Assembly: GCF_037176765.1 (NCBI RefSeq)
Contig: NC_090024.1
Span: 164,840,778-164,904,777 of the forward strand
DNA length: 64,000 bases
Direction: 5' to 3'
Origin: Anolis sagrei
Taxonomy: Eukaryota; Chordata; Lepidosauria; Squamata; Anolidae
Shown here piece by piece: positions 1 to 11,811 of this stretch. Under the pieces are notes generated by a model, which had not been told where the DNA came from, ran no database searches, and worked only from the letters and a program-made list of their open reading frames with translations. The position numbers and the translations under genes were made by a program. Every line of letters starts with the position of its first letter. The first letter of the stretch is position 1.

Positions 1-829
1 CTGGATAGTCTCTGCTATGCTACCCATCCTAAATCACAAAGACGCTGTCATGGTAATCATATTGTCATGACTGTATTGATATCAATCTTGATATAGGCCA
101 GCATTCCCCATTCGATTGGCTTAGTTGGCTTGGGCTAATGGAAGTTCCATTCTAACAACATCTGGAAACAATGTTTGTGAAACTACTCCAAGTCACCCCA
201 TATAAACACTCCAATGTGTAAAGCGTGTGGTTTGTATATACAGAAAGCCAGGGAAATGTATATAAGCCTAAAGAAGTGATCAAAAACCATTCTTATCTTC
301 CCCTAGTTTTCATACCAACCAATTGGTAGAAGTGCAATACACATGCACCCTCTAGCCCTAGTAGACAATCAAATCTCCTTTCCAATAGTAGTCTTGTCCT
401 CCCCTCTGTTTCTGTGTGAAAGCATCCACCTTCCAAACAGAATAAGGTTCTACATATAGCAGGAGAAGGAAAATAAATAAATCAGGAGACATTTTAATAT
501 TTCACTGAAGGTGTGCAGACAGATTGATGAGGAGAAAGTGGTGTGACCTTGCTAGAAAGCACATCTTTACTGCCACATTTATGGCTGATAGCCCATCAAT
601 GAGATCTTCTGAGAGCGCCACCACATGATACAAGAGATCACTGCTAAGGGGAGCTGGGAATCAGTACAGTCTCCATCGCCATTATGTTTATGCCACATGA
701 GATGTGCTTGGGCCATATGATAATGTCCTCATTAATAATGGGAAGGCATAGCTACCACAACCTGCCCTGGTGTTGTGGTTCATAGCATTGAACATTTTTT
801 AATAAAAATCTGAGATAACACCTAGAAAC
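1..829. other. Intergenic, no gene recognised
   Basis: AT-rich sequence with no convincing open reading frame, splice structure or repeat that I recognise. Confidence 0.5.
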
Positions 830-837
830 CTCTAGGT

Positions 838-1574
838 CAGTGATTCTCAACCTCCCTAATGCCGCTTAATACCCCTTAATATGGTTCTTCATGTTGTGGT
901 GACCCTCAAAAACTATTTTCGTTGCTACTTCATAATTGTAATTTTGCTGCTGTTATGAATCGTAATGTAAATATCTGATATGCAGGGTGGATTTTAACTG
1001 GACCAAGTTGGGCACAAATACCCAATATGTCCAAATTTGAATACTGGTGGGGTTGGGGGGGGGGCTTGACTTTGTCATCTGGGAGTTGTAGTTGCTGGGA
1101 TTTATAGTTCACCTACAATCAACGAGCATTCTGAATTCCACCAACAATTTAATTGAACCAAGCTTGGTACACAGAACTCCCATGAACAACAGAAAATACT
1201 GGAATGGTTTGGTAGGCATTGAACTTGAGTTTTTGAGTTGTAGTTCATCTACCTCCAGAGAGCACTGCGGATTCAAGCAATAATGGATCTGGACCAAACT
1301 TGGCACAAATACTCAATATGCCCAAATGTGAACACTGGTGGAGTTTAGTGAAAATAGACCATGACATTTGAGAGTTGTAGTTGCTGGGATTTGTAGTTTA
1401 CCTACAATCAAAGAGCGTTCTGAACCCCACCAACAATAGAATTTGGCCAAACTTCCCACACACAACCTCCATGACCAACAGAAAATATTGTGTTTTCTGA
1501 TGGTCTTTGTTGACCCATCTGACACCCCCTCATGACCCCACAAGGGGTCCCAACCCCCAGGTTGAGAAACACTG
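838..1574. mobile_element. hAT-type DNA transposon (non-autonomous), 737 bp
   Basis: The element begins CAGTGATTCTCAACC and ends GGTTGAGAAACACTG, near-perfect terminal inverted repeats of hAT type. It is flanked by a perfect 8-bp target duplication, CTCTAGGT, at 830-837 and 1575-1582. The interior carries a diverged direct duplication (about 990-1150 and 1285-1440); each half holds 'ggcacaaata' and a 'gttgtagttgctggga' block. There is no transposase reading frame, so it moved with help from another copy. Orientation is arbitrary. Confidence 0.85.
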
Positions 1575-1639
1575 CTCTAGGTCCTCCAGCATGATTCTAT
1601 TGTCAACTTCTGCCAAGGAACAATGAAATTGTAGGGCAG

Positions 1640-1930
1640 GTGTGTGGAAAAGATGCTAAAATAGAAAGAGAAAACCCAAAACTATTAAACACTTTTTTGC
1701 CTCGCTTTCCTCCCATGCAAGTACGCACTAGGCACAATTTTGCTCAGCTTTCAAAATCAGATGAGCAGGATTTGATCTGGTTATATTTGGATGAAAAATC
1801 ACCAGAGAATAACAGGGAATGGGAGAAAATTGTACCTGAAATCAAAAGAGCTATTGCTGTTCAGACTGAAACTATTAAGCTAGATGAACCTATGATCTTT
1901 TTTTTTTGGGGGGGGGGGGGTAGATTTTAA
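1640..1930 (+). CDS. Unidentified open reading frame, possible gene or retrocopy fragment
   Basis: A 96-codon frame whose middle part (to about codon 86) has protein-like composition with mixed charge, for example SKSDEQDLIWLYLDEKSPE and EWEKIVPEIKRAIAVQTE, suggesting an amphipathic helix. The last codons run into a T/G homopolymer tract and are probably not coding. I do not recognise the family. There is no obvious splice signal or poly(A) tail. It could be a decayed retrocopy, part of an uncatalogued mobile element, or chance. Confidence 0.25.
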   Translation: MCGKDAKIERENPKLLNTFLPRFPPMQVRTRHNFAQLSKSDEQDLIWLYLDEKSPENNREWEKIVPEIKRAIAVQTETIKLDEPMIFFFWGGGGRF

Positions 1931-2296
1931 ACCGTTTTTAAAATTGTTGTAATTAGTTATTTTCAAGCTCTTTATCATTAAGTACAACTTTGTAATAATC
2001 CATTGGTGCCATCACATTCCCCCACCATCTGCTGTTTGATTTTTACAAGAACAAGCCCTGCAAATTTGGAAAGAGCATTTGAGGTTTTGGCCAGGGCCAT
2101 TGCAAATGGAAAGAATCAAACTCTACTCCTCACCCTGCAGGATTAGCCGGTTGCTCAGGCTTCCCTGAGACTATGAACAAATAAAGAAAAGAACAAATGC
2201 AGGTTAATTACATGCATGCAATTAATGTGTCTTGTCTACTTTGCCTATGAAGTTGATGTGAAAAGTTCTGTCTCCTGTAAGTGCTGCATCATCAAA

Positions 2297-2312
2297 AGAG
2301 AGCGAGCGAGCG

Positions 2313-2344
<32 letters not shown>
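2297..2344. repeat. (GAGC)n/(GA)n microsatellite
   Basis: A short GAGC run passes into about 14 GA dinucleotides. Confidence 0.9.
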
Positions 2345-2347
<3 letters not shown>

Positions 2348-2408
2348 GAAGACATACATTGCTGTTATATTTGCATGGATTTGATAGTTTTCTTAGGCAA
2401 GGGATACT

Positions 2409-2486
2409 CAAATGCAAATGTGAGTAGATCATTAGGTACTGCTCTGACTGGACTTAATGTCAGGGGACAACTTTTACCTTTACCTA
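2409..2486 (+). mobile_element. Sauria-type SINE fragment (internally deleted)
   Basis: Contains 'gcaaatgtgagtagatcatt' joined directly to the typical tail 'actggacttaatgtcagggg' and 'tttacctttacc'. The central part seen in the copy at 28,003-28,321 is missing. Confidence 0.75.
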
Positions 2487-2490
2487 AATT

Positions 2491-2545
2491 ATGGCAGTTA
2501 AAGTGGTATCAAATTGTATTAATTCTACAGTGTGGGTGTATTCTA
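2491..2545. mobile_element. MITE remnant (one terminus)
   Basis: Matches the 'ggcagttaaagtggt' ... 'aattctacagtgt' end shared with the fuller copies at 15,022-15,227 and 27,146-27,354. Confidence 0.6.
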
Positions 2546-2799
2546 AGAAGCTCCAACCTACAGCATTTAGCATTCTTTAACAGCCTCTCATGCAATTACT
2601 AAGCAGGTCCTGACGTTTCTTAGTTTCTGAGATCTAGTGCCTTCAGGATATTTATAAGACCTTAATTTATATAAAGAGATGGAAAACCTGGTAATTATTA
2701 AGATAATTTAAATATAAGTTTACTTTATTTACACTTTTAAAAAGTTAACTAAAGTTCTGAACCTATTTGAAGGATAGGGATTATGACTTTGGAGGTCCT

Positions 2800-2885
2800 T
2801 ACTTGGCCATGGAAACCCACTGGTCACATTCTCTCAGCCTGAGACAAAACAATTCTGCCAAGGATACCTGTGACAGGTTCACATT
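2800..2885 (+). mobile_element. MIR-like tRNA SINE fragment
   Basis: Carries 'ggccatggaaacccactgg', 'ctctcagcctgaga' and 'tgccaagga', the core blocks shared by the MIR-like SINEs elsewhere in this window. Confidence 0.55.
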
Positions 2886-4059
2886 AAGTCAGAAATTTCC
2901 TGAAAGCACATGACAAAGATCACAACACATCAGGGACAGATATAGTGCAACGTTTGGGCAGCTGTCCTCCTTCCTTTTCAGCTCCGTGTTTCTTTTTAAT
3001 GACATTGCAGTTCACCACTGATGTTGGATAAAGCCCACTAACATAGAAATATGTCTTTCCTGTTCTATGTTCCCTCTGAATTTTCTTCTTCTGCTGCTAT
3101 TACTTAGAAAGGAAGCTGCCCTGCTTGTTTTAAAAGTGAGTCACTCTTAAAATGCAGATGTGAAATCGTTAGTCCTAACATGCTCTTGTGGCAAGATCCC
3201 ACCCCCACCCCCTTTTTTTTAACCCAGCATCTGAACTAAAGGGTGGAGAACACTGAGTAGCACTCAGCCAGAAGAAGAAGCAAGCGCTAGTTTTAGTACA
3301 ATTAAATACTTGGGTGTGGTGAGACAGTGTGGTGAGATGGAAACACTAAGTAGAAATGGGTGTGACCAGAAAGCATGCTTATAGTAAAGACACATTCAGC
3401 AAAATGTTCTCAGGTAGATCATCTGTGGACATTTCAGGAGATAGTCAGGGCTCAAATATGATAGTGTCTTAGACTCCATTCTAGTAAAGAGCAACACAGT
3501 GACCATTTTGTAAGTGCATAACAGTGTAGATGCTGTCCAGAAAGGTGAATCCATTGTGTACATTATGAAGACACCAGTTTCCAAGAGCCATTCCTTAAAA
3601 TGGGCTAGTCAGAAGCACCACTGTGAAAACGGGCAATTGCTGGTGATAGTATGTATAGCCCAACATATCTGGGCACTAACTTGGATGTTGCAACTGCAGC
3701 ATCATTTGCAATACACAACATTATAATTCTCCATGATGATGTACTAATCTTTTCAATGTTAACAACTATATATGTGTATGTGCATGTTTACACACACACA
3801 CACACACACACACTTTCATTTGTCATCAAACCATTTGGCTAGCTATTTCCCATTTCCTTTATTACAAGGCCATGGAATATCAAGTTAGTGCTGCTGCTTT
3901 GGTGGATGTACAGCTGGTGGGAAGAACTGAGTATTTGTATGAATGTGCATGTACATGTGTGCATACATATAGTTATACACACACTCCAAAACATGTCCTT
4001 TTAACATATAATTTTGCTGCCATAGATGTGGAATGGAACATTTTCTTATGTTATACATG
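2886..4059. other. Intergenic, no gene recognised
   Basis: No supported gene. Holds a (CA)n microsatellite at 3790-3813 and short unconvincing frames. Confidence 0.5.
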
Positions 4060-4206
4060 GTTTGAGCATTGGATTATGAGTCGAGAAACCTCTCAGCTAT
4101 GGGGAACTTGAGCAGATCACCCTCTCTTTGCCCATGAAAGCTCTGTGAAGATTTGCCTTAGGATCACCTTAAGTGAGATACAATTTGAAGGCACACAATA
4201 ACAATA
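4060..4206 (+). mobile_element. MIR-like tRNA SINE (degraded)
   Basis: 'ggtttgagcattggattatg' resembles a tRNA A-box region, followed by the 'gcagatcaccctctc' block and a 'gaaggcacacaa' tail, in the order seen in the other MIR-like copies. Confidence 0.5.
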
Positions 4207-4410
4207 TTTCTTCATGGAAAAATCTCCTCCTCTCTTTTCTCTTTTCATCTCTCTCTGATGTGGGATATAAGTATCCTATTATCCTTAGTTGCATGGGCTG
4301 TTGTACTATAGTGTTCTTAGATGCAGTAACGTAGGAGATGAAGTTCTATATATTCTCCTAAGAAGATAAGCATATGTTCAGAGAACTAGACTAACAAATG
4401 AATGCACTGC

Positions 4411-4782
4411 TTTTTTTTCTGTCGCTTCTGGGGTGAGAGAATTGGCCATCTACAAGGATGTTGCCGAGTAATGCCCAGATGTTTTACCATCCTGTGGGAG
4501 GCTTCTCTCATGTCCACACATGAGAGGCTGGAGCTAACAGATGGGAGCTCATCCCAATCCCCAGATTCGAACCACTGACCTTTCGGTCAGTAGTCCTGCC
4601 AGCACAAGTGTTTAACTCAGTGGTTCCCAACCTTTGGGCCTCCAAGTGATTTGGACTTCAGCTTCTACAGTTCCTAACAGCTGACAAGATGGCTGGGATT
4701 TCTGGGAGTTGAAATCCAAAACACCTATAGGGCCAAAGGTTGGGAACCACTGGTTTAACCCATTGTGCCACCAGGTGCTCCT
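4411..4782 (-). mobile_element. Sauria-type SINE, full length, split by a nested MITE
   Basis: Read on the - strand this is a tRNA-headed SINE: 'gggttaaac' A-box side, 'ggttcgaat'-like B box, then 'ctctcatgtg' and 'gcgacagaaaa' tail. It is flanked by a perfect 10-bp target duplication, AATGCACTGC, at 4401-4410 and 4783-4792. A 135-bp MITE sits inside its head at 4618-4752. A host tRNA gene is ruled out by the long tail and multiple copies. Confidence 0.85.
4618..4752. mobile_element. 135-bp palindromic hAT-type MITE nested in a SINE
   Basis: Ends CAGTGGTTCCCAACC and GGTTGGGAACCACTG are inverted repeats. The 8-bp target duplication lies inside the SINE: GTTTAACT (4610-4617) and GTTTAACC (4753-4760), 7 of 8 matching. 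It is the same length as four other copies in this window. Confidence 0.85.
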
Positions 4783-5091
4783 AATGCACTGCTAAGTTTG
4801 TTTCTGTTTATTAAATATATCTATCTATCTTGTTTCTGGATCAATCACAAGTACAAGAAGTCAATGCAAAATGTGATGTCACCTGTGCCCATTGACTTGC
4901 AGCCATTTTGGAGTGAAATAAAATATTTTGTTAATGGCACTGAATCAGAATTAAGGAACAGAACAAAAACAACAACAGCTAAAAGTTCTACAACTAAAAC
5001 ACAGCAAAAGAAAGCAAAAGAAATTGTGTGTTGATATAAGATGTATCATGTAAAGCTGTCTTTCTCCTAGCATCCTTTCAGCTAGGAGCCC

Positions 5092-5178
5092 GCAGTGGTG
5101 CAATGGGTTAAACCCTTGTGCTGGCAGGACTGAAGACCAAAAGGTTGGAGGTTCGAATCCAGAGAGAGCGCTGACCAC
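5092..5178 (+). mobile_element. Sauria-type SINE, 5' (tRNA-like) part
   Basis: Starts 'ggagcccgcagtggtgcaat' with 'gggttaaaccc' and the B box 'ggttcgaatcc'. It is truncated soon after the tRNA-like head, so it is not an intact tRNA gene. Confidence 0.75.
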
Positions 5179-5656
5179 CTGGCTTTTAATGTTAAAATCT
5201 CTTCTATGGTTGCAATTTTGAAGTAAGAGGATATATCAAATATAATCTGCGTATTGTTTAAATTATTTAAAAGGAACCTATGACTCTTAATTTCCTAAGA
5301 GTCAACACAAAGAAGCCTGGATATATGCTGAGGTTGCAGAGAAGAACAAAATGTTAATTTGTTTCAAGATTGTAACATTCAGTGCTGCAACTGAATATAC
5401 CTACCTATACTGAATAAATGTGCTATTTATAAATAGATACATTAGTATAAATCATTAGAAAACAATTGTGCAACAATGTTAAGGCAAAAAAAAGGACAGA
5501 CAGATAGACAATGGCAAGGAGTTGGAACATCCCATTTGTCAATTAAGGTTGATACAAAGATTCATCTACTGTTGCTTCTCAATGCAGAAACTTGACTTAG
5601 GTTACATCTGCAGAATCACATGAATAACATAGGAACGTACTGGTCTTTTATTTTCA

Positions 5657-5875
5657 GGAGCAACTTAAGAAACTGCAAGTCGCTTCTGGTGCAAGAGAAT
5701 TGGCCATCTGCAAGGATATTACCCAGGGGACGCCCAGATATTTTACCATCCTGTGGAAGACTTCTCTCATGGGAAGCTGGAGCTAACAGACGGGAGCTCA
5801 TCCCGCTCCTGGATTCAAATTGCTAACCTTTCGGGTGACATTTCAGGTTTAAACCATTGTGCCACTGGGGCCGCC
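5657..5875 (-). mobile_element. Sauria-type SINE, nearly full length
   Basis: On the + strand it reads from 'gaaactgcaagtcgcttctg' (the SINE tail reversed) to 'gtttaaaccattgtgccact' (the tRNA-like head reversed). Mildly diverged from the copy at 17,961-18,231. Confidence 0.8.
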
Positions 5876-6540
5876 AAAGTATCTGTGATTCCTTTGGTCC
5901 TCTAGTATCTTGCAGTACCTGTCGTGCAATACCTCACCAGATGGGAGTGATGGGCAAAAGTATTGGGACATTTGGGGTGGAGGGGCATTTACTCCCGATC
6001 CCAGCTCTATATGTGACAGTTTCATAACACCATAGATGTTGGTCTGGAACTCTGCAAAGTTAAAAGCCAAACTTCGCAGCTCTTCCTCTCACCTTCTTTG
6101 TCTTCTTCTTAGTATCCTATTTCTTAGCACTGCTGCTTCCGAAGCCCAGCCTGGCAGCAGCTGTTGGCCCTCTTTGAAAACAGCATGTCACAAAGAAGGC
6201 AGCTCCACTTTTGGTAAGGCGTGTGGGGGCAGCTCCTTAGGTGGGTTGTGCATGAGTCGGAGTGTGCCAACAAGTCATGCTATTTTCATTCTGATGCCAT
6301 AAATAGCTCCAGCAGTCTTGCTTCCATAGCTTCTGGAAATGCTGGACATCCTCCAGGTCTAGTGACCAATAGAATAAACATATTTGGCAGAAACATGGTG
6401 GTTAAAAACTCATTGAATTTTTTATTAGCTCTAAAAATGGCTCCTTGGAGCTTGTGCCCACTTCTACTGTCCCAACTCATGTGATGCATTGAGTAATCAA
6501 TTCCATTCTGTAAAAAAGGGTAATTGGGAACTAAAATAGA

Positions 6541-6720
6541 GTGGCAGTGTAATATGTGGTTTGAACTTGCTGGGAGACCAGGGTTCAAAGTTCCACTTGG
6601 CCATGGAAATGCACTTGGGCAAGTCACACACTCTTTGTCTCAGAGGAAAGCAAGAGCAAACCCCTTTGGAATAAATTATGCCAAGAAAACCCTGGGGTTC
6701 ACTTTAGGAAGGAACTACCC
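6541..6720 (+). mobile_element. MIR-like tRNA SINE
   Basis: Contains 'gagaccagggttcaaagtt' (B-box region), 'ggccatggaaatgcac', 'gggcaagtcacac', 'aaacccctttggaa' and 'gccaagaaaaccct' in order. This is one of the best copies of this SINE here. Confidence 0.7.
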
Positions 6721-6725
6721 AGCTG

Positions 6726-8903
6726 TCTTTCTCTACCTTTGGGGGGTATAGCAACTACCCAAGCCTTATTTTGGTCCTCCCTCTCCCACAGCTAGGGCTT
6801 CATCTCTTCCAAGAAGCAACTGTATTATGTCCAATGTATTATTTTGAGGGAGGTAATGGGAACATAATCTTGTTGGAAACATCAACCTTCCAAGCCTCCT
6901 TTAACTGTTTGTAAATGTGTATAATTGTTAATCTATATTGTATGTACATTTTGGGTTTGCCAGTTTGACTGTATCTCTGGTGTGGGAGGGGCTTCAGACA
7001 CAAGACTTTGCTTTTAGACCTCAATGGAGGTGGATACAGTTTGTCTCCTTTCAGACTTATACAGTTTGGACTATATCTATATGCTTAAAGACATTGGACT
7101 ATGGACTAGCATGCTAAATATGTACAAGAAGTTTGTTAGTAAAGGTGAGATGTTATTTTTAAAGAAGACTACTTTGTTTTCTCTCTTGAGTGCATGTTGT
7201 AAACAAGAGGTTTTTAAGGGATAGTAGATGGGCAACTTCAACTTCAAAGAAACAACCATCCTCTGCTAATTCAACATATTTTTGTAGTGGCACGTCTTTA
7301 TCTTTGGCAGTTTAAAGACATGTTACTTCAGTTGAACAGCTGAGTTACCTGTGTGCCATTACATGAATGCTTATTAATATTACCTGTTCAAAGGGTTGGC
7401 TTGTAACAAGGTCATGTTTTTCTTGACTAGTGGTTTTCAAGAGATGGTCTCCAGATGTCCATGGAGATTCACATTTGCCAATCAGATGTGACATCATTTT
7501 TACCTTTTCAATAAGGTTATGGTTCAGTTATTTCCAATAAGTGATCGAATTTCCAATAATCTAACCCTAATCTGAAAGTCATGGGATTTCCATAAGTCAA
7601 CAGGCAACCTGAAGGCATGCATACATGCACACAACTTCAGAGGGAGCATAACAACCTCAGAATGAAATACTTTTCAAAACTTTGAAGTTGTGCTGTTTCA
7701 CCTCCAACCTAAAAAAAGGAATTGTGTGACAAATAAATAATCTCAGGCGCGAAGGATGAAATATCCATAATATGTTATTTTTATATTTTAAAATGTGCTT
7801 TAATGCTCTCAGTGAGTCATCCTAATGTTGAAATTTCACAGAAATGCTGACCTACAGTAATGATCCATGCAGAAAATGTAGAGGTGAACAGCTCGATGTT
7901 TCCAGGGATTTTCAGTTCCTGAATTTTCTTATAACTTGTTTTCAACATTGTTATTCTTGCTCTTGAAGTTGTCTTATAATGAACCATGCTGCAAGTCCAT
8001 TCAAATTGCCTTTCTTCCAAGTAGCAATAATTTTTTGTGGTTTCAAACCAGGGGCTTTCCTTGCTGCCAGGCATTGAACCTGGGACAATGATCAGCTGCC
8101 ACTTCTTAACTATTTTCATGTACCCATGTCTTTTAAACACATAACATGTGCTGCCCACCTTATGAGTGATATACTAAAAGATGTCGAGCCTGAAGGGAAC
8201 CTTCCACTGAAACAACATCAGCTGAGTCAACTTTTGCCTTTGGGAAGGGAAAGGGCAATTATGTTACAAAAACAAGCAGGAGTCTTTCATGGTGAGTGTA
8301 AACACTGAGAACTATCATGAACATAAAAATGCAGGTCTATGAAAATATTGAACATTTTCCGTAAGAATTGAGAAATCATTGGTTTCTTCTGAATACAAGT
8401 AACTTAAACCTTGGTTGTGTTCACAGCATAGAGAACACTTGGCTATATCTGTCCTGCCATTCATGGATTAAAGACAAGGAACCTCTCAGAAAACAACAAC
8501 AGCACCAGATGGCAACCCCAATTCAGCATTTATGTGATGATTCAAAATACTGAAATATTTTTTTCTCTTGCCACTACTTGTTGTGTTTGTTGCCACACGT
8601 AATAAATTCTTTTGTAATAGATTGACCCTCTCTATTGCGTATAACCAAAACAATGGACAATGGGTAGTGAGCAATTCCAACTCATTTGATCTTTGCCTTC
8701 TGCTTGATCAACTGCCAAAGTGTTGCACTGGCTGCAGTATTTATCTCCCAGCTTTCAAATGGCTTAATAGAGTGTAGGAAGAACAGAGGAGGGTCACAAG
8801 CTGAGATTGAACAGATCCTTATTGTTGCCTAAATGGAAATCGCTTACGTACACCACCGGGGACTACATACACCAGACCTTACGAAGTTGTCACTCCAAGG
8901 ATG

Positions 8904-8904
<1 letters not shown>
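6726..8904. other. Intergenic, no gene recognised
   Basis: Several open frames of 60-113 codons, including a - strand frame at 7817-8158, match no family I know and have no splice or promoter context. I treat them as chance. Confidence 0.45.

Positions 8905-8947
<43 letters not shown>
8905..8947. repeat. (TTA)n microsatellite
   Basis: About 14 TTA units. Its position suggests it may be the tail of a decayed LINE. Confidence 0.9.
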
Positions 8948-9040
8948 GAGACTATGGCATAACCATCCTTGGATTCCCTTGCTCCATCAAATTTACTGAA
9001 ATCCATAGGGAATCTGGAGGGGAAATGGATTTCAACAGGA

Positions 9041-9830
9041 TCATAGAATCATAGAGTTGGAAGAGATCTCATGGGCCATCCAGTCCAGCCCCTTGCCAAG
9101 AAGCAGGAAAATTGCATTCAAAGTACACCTGATAGATGGCCATCCAGCCTCTGTTTAAAAGCTTCCAAAGAAGGAGCCTCTACCAAACTCTGGGGCAGAG
9201 AGTTCCACTGCTGAACAGCTCTCACAGGCAGGAAGCTCTTCCTAATGTTCAGATGGAATCTCCTTTCTTGTAGTTTGAAGCCATTGTTCCATGTCCTAGT
9301 CTCCAGGGCAGCAGAAAACAAGCTTGCTCCCTCCTCCCTATGACTTCCCTTCACATATTTATACATGGCTATCATGTCTCCTCTCAGCCTTCTCTTCTGC
9401 AGGCTAAACATGCCCAGCTCTTTAAGCCGCTCCTCATAGGGCTTGTTCTCCAGACCCTTGATCATTTTAGTCACCTTCCTCTGGATACATTCCAGCTTGT
9501 CAACATCTCCCTTCAATTGCAGTGCCCAGAATTGGACACAATATTCCAGGTGTGGTCTAACCAAGGCAGAATAGAGGGGTAGCATGACTTCCCTGGATCT
9601 AGACACTATATTCCTATTTATACAGGCCAAAATCCCGTTGGCTTTTTTTTTTGCTGCTGCATCACATTGTTGGCTCGTGTTTAACTTGTTGTCTATGAGG
9701 ACTCCAATATCTTTTTCACACATACTGCTCTCGAGCCACGTGTCCCCCATTCTGTATCTTTGCATTTCATTTTTTCTGCCTAAGTGGAGTAGCATATTGT
9801 TGTAATCCAAAGTGTTTGGGGGTGATTTGG
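9041..9830 (-). mobile_element. CR1 LINE, 3' end with reverse transcriptase C-terminus
   Basis: The - strand encodes the end of a CR1 ORF2: [56 protein letters not shown] and VQQWNSLPQSLVEAPSLEAF, all typical of vertebrate CR1. The frame is open for 239 codons, to the stop at 9118. The low-coordinate end is the CR1 3' end 'tcatagaatcatagagttgg'. The element is 5' truncated at about 9830. The intact frame suggests a fairly young insertion. Confidence 0.9.
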
Positions 9831-9945
9831 GGTGCATTCTACAACTAAGCAGTTTGGCATCACTTTAACAGCCATGGTGCATGCTATAAGTCATGGGATT
9901 TGTAGTTTAATGAGGTACCAGCACTCTTTGACAGACTGCAACTCT
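9831..9945. mobile_element. MITE fragment abutting the CR1
   Basis: 'gcattctacaactaagcagt', 'ggcatcactttaacagccat' and 'gggatttgtagttt' match one half of the MITE at 15,022-15,227. Confidence 0.55.
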
Positions 9946-10663
9946 TATTTTAGCAGGAATCTTGGTGGATGCGATTTTCCTGCTTGGTGGAACCCACTTC
10001 TTCAGTTGCACTACATCTTTTGGAGGATATGTATCTTCCTATATTTGAAAAGCTGTCCAGTTCAAATCTAGTTTAAAGATAAAGAACTATTAGATGGCAG
10101 AGCAAAGGCTGTGAGCATCTGAATAACAAACTCAACAGATCACAGTATCTCACTGTGGAAGAGATATTATATTCTGTTTAAATTAAAGAGAGGTTTCCAG
10201 CCCAGAAATTGTACTAGATAGCGTCAGTATCAGATCCATTTGTTTTCTAAGCAGAGCCCTCTCATTCTGGGAGAAAGGTTTCACAAGTACCTACAAGTGT
10301 GTATCTTTGAAAGAACAACATGATAGTTTACTCAGAGTTAGGTGTCCTCGTGGTTTAAACATTGAGTTGGAGTAGATCTTAAAACCCTGCTGTGTTGAAG
10401 AAGGGTTGTTATGATGAAGATTTCCTTGATGCACATTGACAATATTGGGATTACATAATACTTGGCCTTCTATCAGTTGCCAGGCATATGATTTGGGGAC
10501 ATTCTTTTTAGAAACTTGCAAGCTGATTTTAACATTTTTAAAAGTGTTATTTGGTACCTGTACAAGTCTATTTTGATTAATATGTATTTTTAAGATTGAG
10601 ACAATTTCAGCAATTTGATACTCTCTCTATATCTATGTATGTATGTATTGTTGATAATCGGGT

Positions 10664-10760
10664 TGGTATAGTAGTTTGAGAGTTCAAGTAGGGCTCTGGC
10701 AACCAGGGTTTGAGTCCTTTCTTGTCAATGGAAACCCAGGGCAATCTCACACAAGGCTCA
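10664..10760 (+). mobile_element. MIR-like SINE fragment
   Basis: 'tagtagtttgagagttcaag', 'aaccagggtttgagtcc' and 'caatggaaacccaggg' follow the MIR-like order. The 3' half is eroded. Confidence 0.5.
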
Positions 10761-10945
10761 TAATGCAAGTTGCAGCCTCCCAAATTACAATCTGTAACAT
10801 AGATCAAGGATATCTGGGGCAGGGGGGAACAAAGAATCCCACTGCTGTCACCACTGTGAAATAATTAGCAGCTGACCATGGATTAAATATATCAATGACC
10901 GATGTTTTTGGTAGATATGACTGCCACCACCTCAGTTTTTATTGG

Positions 10946-11704
10946 TGTGAGGAACCAAAGGTGTGAATGTGTTGTAAGTAAGGTGTGTTTGCCCTTGGTT
11001 CTTCTATTGCTTCTTCACTGGCTGACTGGACTTTAAAGAGGTTTCTATTATTGACTTGACTTGGTTCTGAGGAGATTGACAGACTGAGGCATTCACCAGT
11101 TAAAAGTGAACTAGAAAAGGTTTATTAAACTTTAAACAAATATCTACTCATAGAATGAGTGGTACAGAAGCGTGATTCAGTTGTAGAGACTTAGTTGGGT
11201 TAAACAAATAGTTCTACAGACAATAAAGCTTTTAAAGCTGTGAGTTTCCTTAAACACACTGTTCTATTCTTAGAAACAGTATCTACTGGAGAACAGACCC
11301 CTATCTGTCTCACACCCAGGGCAATAAGCTCTCTTATACTTTCCCTTAGTATAAGAAGACAAGACTTTATTTTACTGGCCCTCTCAACACAGTAAAGCCC
11401 TAGCCCTTGTCTCAACCTTATTCCCTATCCTTAAGGCTCACTTTAAAGCTTTCTTTCCCTGTCAGAACTCTATCTAGCTTCCTCTCCTAAAAATCCCTTC
11501 CTTCTGTGTCTGATGTCAAGACACTCCTCTCCCTGTCAAAAGCTGACAGCCTCTTTCCCTCTCTCAACCGACTCCTCCCCTAATTGCTCTGACCAATCAG
11601 GAGTCGGCTTGACTCCTCCTCCTGCTTCTGCCTGTCTTTCAAGATGACAGCCACAGTTCTTCAGGCTTCGGCCTGGTCGGCTTAAAGGTAGATTTCACTA
11701 CACA
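10946..11704 (-). mobile_element. Probable solo LTR (retrovirus-like family), fossil
   Basis: An approximately 757-bp block with TG...CA-like ends. On the - strand it has a CCAAT-box context (+ strand 'gaccaatcagg' near 11,590), a GC/pyrimidine-rich first half and an AATAAA-type signal (+ strand 'tttatt' near 11,121). No internal genes lie beside it, so it would be a solitary LTR. I could not confirm a target duplication, so the family and exact ends are uncertain. Confidence 0.4.
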
Positions 11705-11774
11705 ATCATTCACTACTTCACAACATTGTCATAGATGCATTCCAAACCAGTGTTTAATTCATCTGTAACTAATG

Positions 11775-11811
11775 TATGTGTGTGTGTGTGTGTGCGTGCG
11801 TGCGTGCGTGT
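11775..11811. repeat. (TG)n(CGTG)n microsatellite
   Basis: A TG run passes into CGTG units. Confidence 0.9.

Noticed and set aside
2216-2602. 128-codon frame
   Set aside because: It passes through a GA microsatellite, a SINE fragment and a MITE end.
5092-5178. tRNA gene
   Set aside because: A and B boxes are present but it is the head of a Sauria SINE; no folded tRNA with intact ends.
7817-8158. 113-codon - strand frame as a small gene
   Set aside because: No recognised domain, no codon signal beyond chance, AT-rich surroundings.
9118-9837. 239-codon - strand frame as a host gene
   Set aside because: It is CR1 reverse transcriptase, with the CR1 3' tail attached.
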